51,533 nt of DNA from Chloroflexota bacterium (GTDB lineage: Bacteria > Chloroflexota > Dehalococcoidia > JACQGW01). The stretch is taken from NCBI GenBank assembly GCA_016199325.1, contig JACQGW010000181.1:1-51533 (forward strand), written 5' to 3'. This document shows, piece after piece, positions 1 to 7,678 of the stretch. Both the position numbers and the translations under genes were made by a program. How positions within the stretch are numbered: position 1 is the stretch's first letter; every line of letters starts with the position of its first letter. The notes under the pieces were generated by a model. That model searched no databases and was not told where the DNA came from. It saw only the letters and a list, made by a program, of their open reading frames with translations.

Positions 1-104
1 GCAGCTACATCTCGACGGTTCGCAAGCAGGGCCACCCCGTCCTCACGGCGCTTGAGCATGTCTTCGCAGGTACTCCCTTCGTCCCCAATCTACAGGCTGA
101 ATAG
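1..104 (+). CDS. IS66-like transposase, C-terminal end (cut by window edge)
   Basis: The frame beginning at base 3 is open from the window edge to a TAG at 102-104. It encodes about 33 residues, with SYISTVRKQGH followed by ALEHVFAGTPFVPN. The pattern 'YLSTxRKQGxxxxxAL...F.G.P..P' is characteristic of the C-terminus of IS66-family TnpC transposases, which act as DDE recombinases. Only the tail is visible, so completeness cannot be judged. No terminal inverted repeat was recognised in the 26 bases before the next gene. The match is by motif memory on a short segment. Confidence 0.6.
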   Translation, partial: SYISTVRKQGHPVLTALEHVFAGTPFVPNLQAE

Positions 105-130
105 TTACAACCAGAAACCTTATTCCGCCC

Positions 131-3100
131 CTACCAGCCCGAGCTCCTCTTCACGTTCACGATCGGCAGCAACTGGCGGAACTTGGTCGGCTCGACGGTT
201 GTCGTCGTCGGCGCGGTGGACTGCGTGTTGACGATGGCGAAGTCGGTGAAGTGATCGCTCAAGATCGTCACCGTGCGGGCGGCCTCGTCGACGACGACGT
301 TCTCGACCGGCCGCCAGCTCCCTGTATCCGGGTCCCAGTAGGCCGGCACCAGGTCGGCGGCGGTGATGCCGAGCGCGCTGAGCTGGGCGTCGGTGTACGC
401 CAGGATGATCGAGACGCTCTGGAGGAACTGATCGATCGACTGGTTGTTCTCGTCCACGGCCGTCAGCTCATAGGCGAGGCCGATCGGGCGGCGTGACGCC
501 TCGAACGGGATCTCGCCCTTCGGCGCCGCCCGGACGGTCACCGTGCCGCTGATGGCGAGGGCACCGGCAGGGATGACGATTCGGGTACCGTCGCCGAGCA
601 CGACCGTCTGCATCGTGGAGGCGTCGAACGAGACCGACTCGGCAACCGGAAGCGTTGCCCTGGCGGTCATCGCCAGGTTCTGGCCGGTGACGCTCGCCGC
701 CTCGACGGTCACGGTGAGGAGCGAGCTTTCGTAGAGCACGTTGTTCTCGACGCTCCGGGCCCGGACGAACCAGGTATCGTTGCCGGCGATGGCCAGCGAG
801 TACTGGCCGTTGGCGCCGGCCTGCGCCTCGGCGCGGGCGCCGCCACGGGCGAAGGCGGTGACGTGGGCGGCGTGCGCCGTGCCGGTCAGCGTGACCGTGC
901 CGCTGATGACGAGGCTCGGCGTCCGGAACTGGAGGTTGGCGGTGACGCGACTCCCAGTCGTCAGCGTGACGGGCACCGGCGCCGGCTCCAGGTAGCCACG
1001 ATCCCGCGGCAGCGTGGCCCGGATCTCGTAGTCGCCGGCCGGCAGCGTCAGCGTGAAGGCGCCGGTCCCGCGCGTGACGTCGCCGGCGACGAAGCGCGGG
1101 GGGCCGCCCGCCGTGCTGGTCGGGCGAGTCGACGCCCAGACCCAGGCGCCGCCAATGGCCGTGCCGGACGGATCCGTGGCGCTGCCCACCACCGCGGCGT
1201 CGGCGCGGGCGACCGTCACGTCGAAGGTCGCTATCTGGCCCGCCGTGGCGGTCACGACGTTGCTGGCCGCCGGGCGAACGGTGTAGCCGGACTCGTCGGG
1301 GACGGCGGCGTTGAGATACCAGGCGCCGGCGACGACCGACATCGAGTACGTTCCGGTCGCCGGGTCGATCCAGGAGTCCCGATGCCCGAAGGGGCTGCCG
1401 GCGAAGACGTGGCCCGGAACGCCCTGAACCACGGCACCGTCCGTGCCCCGCAGCGATCCGGCGATGGTCGCGTTCGCCGCCCGTGCCGTCAGATCGAGCC
1501 GCTTCGTCTCGCCGGTGCCGACGGAGACGCCCGGCTGCTCCTCGGCCACGTAGCCGGAGTCCGGCGGGAAGTTGACGCCGACCCGATAGCCGCTGCCGGA
1601 TGGGATCGCAATCTCGTAGATGCCGTTGCGCAGCGGCCCCCCGCCGACCATCCGGGTGTCCGTACCGGCCCCGCGGAGGACGTAGACGAAGCCGTTAGCC
1701 TTGTCGAGCAGGTTCAGGCCGGCGTCGAGGAGCCGCCCGGTCAGCGTGGCATCCGTCGCGACGACCTGGAGGTTGACGCCCGTGCGCTGCTCGGCGTCGC
1801 CGAGGGCGACCCGGGCCGGCGGGCCGTACGGCCGGTACGTGCTCTCGGGCCTCGGCTGCGCCTGAACCTCCCACGTGCCCGAGATGACCGACAGGCTGTA
1901 GATGCCGTCGGTGATCGACACGGTGCTGACGAAGTCGCCGCCGCCGGCCAACCAGGCTCGAACGTCGATGCCGGCGACGCCATTGCCGGCCTGGTCGGCC
2001 ACGACGCCGGAGATGGTCGAACTGCGGTTGCGGAGCGTGATGGTGCCGAGGTCGACGGCGTCACCGCCGCCGACGGTGATGGGCGGCTGGGTCGGCACAT
2101 AGAGGCTCGAATCGGTCGAGCGGACGTCGAGCCGGTAGGTGCCGGCGGGCACCCGAATGCGGAAGCTCCCGTCGGCGGCGAGCGGTGCGCCGCTGCCGCG
2201 GCCGGTCTGATCGCGGAGGCTGACGAAGACCGTGTTGCTGAACGGCGGCGAGCCGTCCGGCATGGCGATCTTGCCGGAGACCACCGCGTTGGCGACGGTG
2301 ACGGTGAAGTTCACCGTACGCATTTCGGTCGTCGTGTTGTCGGCGAAGCTCACCTGGGCCGGCGGCTGATCGAAGATCCAATCGCGCGCCGCCCCGCGCG
2401 GGTCGTTGGCCACGCCGACGCTCCAGTTGCCGCCGCCGACGTCGAGCCGGTAGCCGCCGCTCTGGTCGGTCAAGGCCGACGCGAACGCGGGCGGGCTCTG
2501 GCGATTGGCAAAGATGAGCGCGCCGGCGACAGTCCCGCCGGTGTTCCGGCTCACCGTGCCGACGATGCTCTTGGGCGCCGTCCGGAAGGCGATGTCACCC
2601 AGGTCCGGGTTCGCCAGCGGGATCTGCACGGTCAGCGGGGACGGCGCAATCAGGCCGGTCGCGTCGAACGGCAGGTGTACTTCCAGCAGGTAGCTGCCGG
2701 CGGGCAGGCCGCCGATCCGGAACCGGCCGCCGACGTCGGTGCCGTAGCTCCGGTGGAAGCTGCGGTCGGCGGTGAAGATGACCACGCCGGCGTGGGGCAC
2801 GGCACGCCCGTCCGGTCCGACGAGTCGCCCCAGCACCTGGACCTGCCCGAGTGCGATCTGGCCGATGTCGGTGAGCGTGTCGGCCACGACGGTGACCGTC
2901 ATCTCGGCCGACGGCACCAGATCCGTGCCCGCGGGCGGGAATGCCTGGACGAGGTACTGGCCGGCGGGCAGCCCGCCGACCTTGAACCGCCCGTCCTCAC
3001 CCGTCCCAGTGTCACGCTGGACGGAGCGGTCGCGGGTGTAGACGTTGACGCCGGCGTGCGCGACGGCCTGGCCGGTCGGCCCGACGACGGTGCCGCTGAT

Positions 3101-6100
3101 GCTCGGCAGCGTCACCGTGATCCGAACCGACACGGGCGCCTGGCTCCGAATGGAGACCGACACCGGCCGGGACGCCGTGAAGTCGGAATCCGGGGGTGGG
3201 AACGCGACGGCGAGGTAGTCGCCGTCCGGCACGCCGCCGATGGCAAACTCGCCCGACTGGCCTGTCATGCTGCCCCGCCGGACCCGGAAGTCCGGCGTGT
3301 GCAACTGGACAGCGGCGTTCGCCAGGCCGGTGCCAAGCGGCGTTACGACGGTGCCGGTGACGACGGGCGTCGTCAGGCGGAGATCGACGTTTGTCCGGCT
3401 GGGGACGCCGTTCACGACCGTTAGCGTCACCGGCGACGACGGGCCGAGGCCGGTGGAGGGCGCTCCGCTGGCTTCGAGCACGTACTCGCCATCGGGCACC
3501 TGGCCGAAGCCGAAGCGCCCCTGCTGGTTGACGCCGGTGCCCAGCCGGATGCGCTCGTCGCGCGACCGGAGGGAGACGAACGCCTCGGCGATGGGCGTAT
3601 CGCCGGTCGGTCCCCTTACTGTGCCGGTGATGATCGGGTGCGTCACCCGCAGCTCGACGCCGGAGCGGTCGGCGCGGCCGCCGGCGATGGTGACCCGCTC
3701 CGCCTGCGATGGCCCGAACCCGGTGTCCGGCGCCGGGAACGCCTGAAGGGCATAGGCGCCGTCGGGCACCCGGCCGAAGCCGAACTGCCCGTGCTGGTTG
3801 ACCCCAACGGCGAAGCGCAGGCGATCATCGTCCCCCTGCAGCACCACGCTGGTCCGGGTCACCGGCGCCGAGCCGTCTGGTGTGCGCACGGTCCCGGTGA
3901 GGCCCGGCGCCGACAGCCGGAGCGTGACTTCGTTGGGCGACGCGATGCCGTTCGTCACCGTGATCGGAGCCGGCGGGGACGGCATGTAGGGATCGCCCGG
4001 CATGGGCTGGCCTTCGAGGAGGTAGTTGCCGTCGCGGAGCCCGCCGAGGCGGAAGCGCCCAAGGGGATCGACCGGTGCGGCGCTTGCGTACGAACGGTCC
4101 TGCGTCTGGATTGTGACGAAGCCGCGGCCGACCGGCACACCCTCGGGCGTCTGGAGCACGCCGCGGACCTGCGGCTGGCCCAGCGTGAGCTCGTGGGTGC
4201 GCTTATCGGCTGCGCCATTCTGGACAGTCACCGTCACCACCGGGGCGGGGCTCAGATCCAGAGCGTGCGGCGGTTCGGCGGAGAGCAGGTAGGCGCCGTC
4301 GGCCAGCCCGCCGAAGGCGAAACGGCCGGTGGGGCCGGCGATGGATACCTCCTGGAAGCGCCGGTCGGGCGTGCGGAGGAAGGCCACGGCGCCTGGCACC
4401 GGGACGCGGAGTTCGGCAGCTATCGACGCAGTACCGGTCAACGACCAGCCCAGCGGGAAGTACACGGTGCCGGAGATCTGCGCGGTCGTCAGCGTCAGCA
4501 CCGGGTTGGCCGGCGCCGCCACGCCCGCGGCGACGGTGACCGTCAGCGGGAGCGACTTGCCATAGGACGAATCCGGCGGTGCGAGCGCCTGGAGGGAGTA
4601 CGTTCCGTCCGGCAGTCCGCCCAGGCGGAATGTGCCCTGTCCATCCGTCGCGGTGCCCAGCGTCGTGAGCCCGCCGGCCGTCCGGACGGAGACGCCGGTG
4701 TACGGGACGTTGCCGCCCTCCGGGTTCTTGACGATGCCGACGATCTGCGGACTCGTCAACAGGATCTCGACCGAGCTGGGCGTCGCCTGGCCGCCGGACA
4801 CGACGACCTGGGTCGGCTGCGGCGCGCTGTACGGGCTGCCCAGCGACAGATTAACCTCGATCTGGTAGGAGCCGTCGGGCACGCGCGGAAACCGGAAGCG
4901 GCCCTGATCGTTGGTGACGGCCACGGCGCCGCCCGCCCCCGACTGCGGGCGCAGGCGAACGGCGACGCCGGCCGCGGCAGTGCCATCCGGCAGGCGAACG
5001 GTGCCGGTGATCATCGGCAGCGTCAGCGTGATCGGGCCGACCCACTGGGGGGCTGCGCCGGCCGGCTGCGTGACCGTGATCGGCAGCGGCGCGACGTACT
5101 CGTGGAACTCGCCGGAGAGCGGCGGGATGACGAACAGCAGGTTCGTGTCGGTCATCAGCGTGCCGAAGCGGAGCTCGCCCCGCACGTTCGTCAGCGAGAG
5201 GTGGCCCGGGAAAAGGGACGAAAGGAAGTCTTTCGCCTGCGTCCCGTCGAGGCCGAGCGGGGCCAGGACCGCCTCGGCGTTCGGCACGATGCGCCCATCC
5301 GGCACGACGACAGTGCCGCTGACCGTCGGCGCGACGAGCGGCAGCGAGAGCCCCGTCATCGGAGTAACGCCAAAGTAGGGAACGGCCAGCGGGTTCGAAT
5401 TGGCGAAGGCCGAAGCCGTGCCGCTGAACGGCGCCCGGGCGTAGAGGTTATAGGTAAAGCCCGCGGTTAGGCCGCCGAACTTGAAGTTGCCGGCCTCGGA
5501 GGTGAACGCAACCCGGGCGCCCGCCTGGATGAGGCCCGTCAGGCTCTGGCCGGCCAGGATCACCTCGGGGCGGTCGCGATTGAAGGTGGTCGGGAACGTG
5601 AAGGCGCCGCCGGTCGGATCGACGACGGAGCCAGAAACCTGGATGTCCGTCAACCGAATATCGAGCGACGACGGGGTCATGGTGCCGCCGCTCACCGTGA
5701 AGGTGACCGGGAGCGAGTTGGCATAGGGGACACCGTCGGGGGCGATGCCCACCGCCACGTAGGTCCCATCGGGCAGGCTGGTGACAGGAACGGCGAACTG
5801 GCCGACCAGCGCAGGCGGGTTGGAAACGCTGAGCCCCAAGCCGATAGCGCCGCCGGGCCCGGCGACGACGACGTAGGCGCCGCCAACCCCTGTCGCGCCG
5901 GTCGGGTCGAATACCTTGCCGTTGACCGTCGAGACCGCAGCGACGCCGATCCCCGGCTCGGACGGCGCCGCGCCGACCGGGATGGTCGCGAGGATGCCTA
6001 TCAGAATGGGAATGGCGAGCACGATCGCCAGGGTGGCGATGGCCCCTCCCGGCAAGATCGTTCGGATACTGGAAGGAGTCCCTGTCGATCGGTTCGAGCG

Positions 6101-6109
6101 CTCTTGCAT
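131..6109 (-). CDS. Giant secreted or surface protein with about 19 carboxypeptidase-regulatory-like (Ig-like) repeats
   Basis: About 1992 aa. I chose the ATG at 6107-6109 because it sits behind AAAGGGGAGACCGG; an in-frame ATG 33 bases upstream lacks such a site. A basic N-terminus and a hydrophobic stretch (about residues 18-47) form a signal peptide or anchor. The body is about 19 tandem modules of roughly 85-100 residues. Each opens with a consensus like (V/I)xGTVxxPDG or PTG and contains GRFRxGGLPDGxYxLxA, typical of CarboxypepD_reg-like/CnaB-type beta-sandwich folds. Near the C-terminus comes a distinct domain (IPAGAL...SGTVTV...YWDPDTGSWRPVE) resembling those that close other repeat adhesins, then a Thr-rich stretch and LLPIV plus a basic tail, perhaps a sorting-type end. 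It probably lies outside the membrane in adhesion or envelope structure; no catalytic motif was seen. Confidence 0.85.
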   Translation of the reverse strand: MQERSNRSTGTPSSIRTILPGGAIATLAIVLAIPILIGILATIPVGAAPSEPGIGVAAVSTVNGKVFDPTGATGVGGAYVVVAGPGGAIGLGLSVSNPPALVGQFAVPVTSLPDGTYVAVGIAPDGVPYANSLPVTFTVSGGTMTPSSLDIRLTDIQVSGSVVDPTGGAFTFPTTFNRDRPEVILAGQSLTGLIQAGARVAFTSEAGNFKFGGLTAGFTYNLYARAPFSGTASAFANSNPLAVPYFGVTPMTGLSLPLVAPTVSGTVVVPDGRIVPNAEAVLAPLGLDGTQAKDFLSSLFPGHLSLTNVRGELRFGTLMTDTNLLFVIPPLSGEFHEYVAPLPITVTQPAGAAPQWVGPITLTLPMITGTVRLPDGTAAAGVAVRLRPQSGAGGAVAVTNDQGRFRFPRVPDGSYQIEVNLSLGSPYSAPQPTQVVVSGGQATPSSVEILLTSPQIVGIVKNPEGGNVPYTGVSVRTAGGLTTLGTATDGQGTFRLGGLPDGTYSLQALAPPDSSYGKSLPLTVTVAAGVAAPANPVLTLTTAQISGTVYFPLGWSLTGTASIAAELRVPVPGAVAFLRTPDRRFQEVSIAGPTGRFAFGGLADGAYLLSAEPPHALDLSPAPVVTVTVQNGAADKRTHELTLGQPQVRGVLQTPEGVPVGRGFVTIQTQDRSYASAAPVDPLGRFRLGGLRDGNYLLEGQPMPGDPYMPSPPAPITVTNGIASPNEVTLRLSAPGLTGTVRTPDGSAPVTRTSVVLQGDDDRLRFAVGVNQHGQFGFGRVPDGAYALQAFPAPDTGFGPSQAERVTIAGGRADRSGVELRVTHPIITGTVRGPTGDTPIAEAFVSLRSRDERIRLGTGVNQQGRFGFGQVPDGEYVLEASGAPSTGLGPSSPVTLTVVNGVPSRTNVDLRLTTPVVTGTVVTPLGTGLANAAVQLHTPDFRVRRGSMTGQSGEFAIGGVPDGDYLAVAFPPPDSDFTASRPVSVSIRSQAPVSVRITVTLPSISGTVVGPTGQAVAHAGVNVYTRDRSVQRDTGTGEDGRFKVGGLPAGQYLVQAFPPAGTDLVPSAEMTVTVVADTLTDIGQIALGQVQVLGRLVGPDGRAVPHAGVVIFTADRSFHRSYGTDVGGRFRIGGLPAGSYLLEVHLPFDATGLIAPSPLTVQIPLANPDLGDIAFRTAPKSIVGTVSRNTGGTVAGALIFANRQSPPAFASALTDQSGGYRLDVGGGNWSVGVANDPRGAARDWIFDQPPAQVSFADNTTTEMRTVNFTVTVANAVVSGKIAMPDGSPPFSNTVFVSLRDQTGRGSGAPLAADGSFRIRVPAGTYRLDVRSTDSSLYVPTQPPITVGGGDAVDLGTITLRNRSSTISGVVADQAGNGVAGIDVRAWLAGGGDFVSTVSITDGIYSLSVISGTWEVQAQPRPESTYRPYGPPARVALGDAEQRTGVNLQVVATDATLTGRLLDAGLNLLDKANGFVYVLRGAGTDTRMVGGGPLRNGIYEIAIPSGSGYRVGVNFPPDSGYVAEEQPGVSVGTGETKRLDLTARAANATIAGSLRGTDGAVVQGVPGHVFAGSPFGHRDSWIDPATGTYSMSVVAGAWYLNAAVPDESGYTVRPAASNVVTATAGQIATFDVTVARADAAVVGSATDPSGTAIGGAWVWASTRPTSTAGGPPRFVAGDVTRGTGAFTLTLPAGDYEIRATLPRDRGYLEPAPVPVTLTTGSRVTANLQFRTPSLVISGTVTLTGTAHAAHVTAFARGGARAEAQAGANGQYSLAIAGNDTWFVRARSVENNVLYESSLLTVTVEAASVTGQNLAMTARATLPVAESVSFDASTMQTVVLGDGTRIVIPAGALAISGTVTVRAAPKGEIPFEASRRPIGLAYELTAVDENNQSIDQFLQSVSIILAYTDAQLSALGITAADLVPAYWDPDTGSWRPVENVVVDEAARTVTILSDHFTDFAIVNTQSTAPTTTTVEPTKFRQLLPIVNVKRSSGW

Positions 6110-6223
6110 CCCGGTCTCCCCTTTCCCTAGCTCACGCCACAAGCGGGCAGGCTTCCTGCCACATGATACAACAGCAAGGAAGCTACCACGCCGGCCGGCC
6201 GCCTGTCAATAGTCCATTGCACA

Positions 6224-6232
6224 TGGTATAAT
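6224..6232 (+). promoter_or_regulatory. Extended -10 promoter for the glycosyltransferase gene
   Basis: TGGTATAAT combines a perfect -10 (6227-6232) with a TG extension. No good -35 lies 16-18 bases upstream, but an extended -10 may not need one. The hexamer at 6204-6209 reads TTGACA on the opposite strand and could serve the divergent surface-protein gene, although no matching -10 was found for it. A GCAC-N8-ATGC partial palindrome (6219-6234) overlaps this -10. Confidence 0.5.
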
Positions 6233-6274
6233 GCCCGCCGTTATCTGGTATGACTCTTGCCCCGGCGCGCTGGA

Positions 6275-6300
6275 CATGACGTATGACGCATGACGCATAA
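6275..6300. repeat. Short heptamer array (TGACGYA units)
   Basis: Three consecutive 7-nt units (TGACGTA, TGACGCA, TGACGCA) lie just upstream of the glycosyltransferase start. The same unit builds the long hairpin array at 22075-22170, so this is probably one arm of the same repeat family. Confidence 0.6.
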
Positions 6301-6330
6301 CCAGACCGGTTCGACGTCAGGAGGGTTGCC

Positions 6331-7512
6331 TTGGAGCGCTTTACCGGCCAGCAGCTTCGTGAGCGACCGCACGTCGCCGTGCTGTTCTACGATGCCATCG
6401 GCGACTTCGTCGTCGTCACGCCGCTGCTGCGGGGGCTGCGGGAGAAGTACCCCGGCTGCACCGTCGACTACTTCGGCGGCGAGCGAACGCGCGAGATGGA
6501 GGAGGCGAGCCCCCTGATCGACGCCCGGTTCTCCCTCTTTGGCGTACACGACGCCACCCGCGACCTCGCCGGGTTCGTCGCCGCTCGGGAAGCCGCCGCC
6601 GGGCCGTACGACCTGGCGATCAACTGCGAGTTCCACCCCGCCAACGCGCTCGCCGTCGCCGCGATCCGCCCGACCTACCTCGTCGGCAACGGTTTCCATG
6701 CGGACCTCCGGCGTCAGGTCGATCCACCCACCGACCGGCCCGGCCAGGTCGGCCAGGCGGTCTGGACTTCGCCGGACTTCCTGGAGCAGTACGGCGACGT
6801 CGTGTCGTCGACTTTCATCGGCGAGATCTTCTGCCGGATGGCCTACGTCGAGACGGACTTCCACCGGACGGAGGTGCCCTGGGCGGCGCCGCCGTTCGCC
6901 ATCCCGCCGATCCTCATCTCGACCGGCGCCAGCCGCACGGCCAAGCTCTGGCCGACGTCCTCATGGGAGCGGCTGATCCGCTGGTGTGAGGGGCGCGGCC
7001 TTGGCGTTGGCCTGCTCGGCGACCGGCCGAGCGGCCAGCAGGCATATTACCACTGCGCCGAGATGGACGAGCACCTGCTGCGCGAGACGGGGCTTTTCGA
7101 CCTGCGCGGCCAGCTGACCCTGCCGCAGGTGGCCGGCGCCCTGCGCCAGGCGCGGGCCTGCGCCACCATCGACAACGGAATCATGCATTTGGCCGTCGGC
7201 GTCGGCACCCCGACGCTCGCCCTCTTCGGCGCCAGCTCCTGGCAGCTCTGGGCGCCGCAGGTGGTCCACCTCCAACTGGCGCTCCCGACCGTCAACTGCA
7301 CGCTCTGCCTGGAGAACAACTTCCGCAACGTCCACTGCCTCCGCGACAGCCACATCTGCATGGAAAGCATCTCCCCCGAAATGGCCATCGAGCGGCTCGA
7401 AGCGATGCTGATCCGCTCGTCAGGGCCGCAGCCAGGACCGGCCCTGGAAAGCAGCCCGAGCCCCGAGGCCGGGCTCGGCTTCACGGCGGATCAGAGCGGG
7501 CCGGTGCCGTAA
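6331..7512 (+). CDS. Glycosyltransferase family 9 (heptosyltransferase-like)
   Basis: 393 aa from a TTG preceded by CAGGAGGGTTGCC. The N-terminal half has the GT9 opening (VAVLFYDAIGDFVVVTPLLRGLREKYP), where the acidic residue after the first strand is usually catalytic. The C-terminal half has the GT9 nucleotide-sugar site (ATIDNGIMHLAVGVGTPTLALFG) following STGAS and a lysine-containing KLWP segment. The family transfers sugars from nucleotide donors to cell-envelope acceptors. A cluster of cysteines (CTLCLENNF...CLRDSHICM) near residues 325-350 resembles the Cys-rich tail in some GT9 proteins. Transcribed alone from the promoter at 6224-6232. The acceptor is unknown. The last 35 residues are low-complexity. 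Confidence 0.85.
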   Translation: MERFTGQQLRERPHVAVLFYDAIGDFVVVTPLLRGLREKYPGCTVDYFGGERTREMEEASPLIDARFSLFGVHDATRDLAGFVAAREAAAGPYDLAINCEFHPANALAVAAIRPTYLVGNGFHADLRRQVDPPTDRPGQVGQAVWTSPDFLEQYGDVVSSTFIGEIFCRMAYVETDFHRTEVPWAAPPFAIPPILISTGASRTAKLWPTSSWERLIRWCEGRGLGVGLLGDRPSGQQAYYHCAEMDEHLLRETGLFDLRGQLTLPQVAGALRQARACATIDNGIMHLAVGVGTPTLALFGASSWQLWAPQVVHLQLALPTVNCTLCLENNFRNVHCLRDSHICMESISPEMAIERLEAMLIRSSGPQPGPALESSPSPEAGLGFTADQSGPVP

Positions 7513-7678
7513 GGCGACAGACAAGCGGATATCTGTTCCGCCATAGCTGGCAAGGGGAAACGCCCCTCTGCAGCTCAGTCGCCTGCAATCAAAGCGATGG
7601 CGATAGTGGTATGCTGTCCATCAATTGAGACATGTTGCCTGAGTAGCAAGCCCAGTGATATAAATCGGAGTGGCACCG

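Noticed and set aside
1..130. Terminal inverted repeat of an IS66 element
   Set aside because: No inverted partner can be seen because the rest of the element lies outside the window.
863..3424. Long plus-strand open frame (853 aa) opposite the repeat surface protein
   Set aside because: It lies wholly antisense to a well-supported repeat protein; its composition is Arg/Gly/Ala/Asp-rich and repetitive, as expected from a GC-rich shadow frame.
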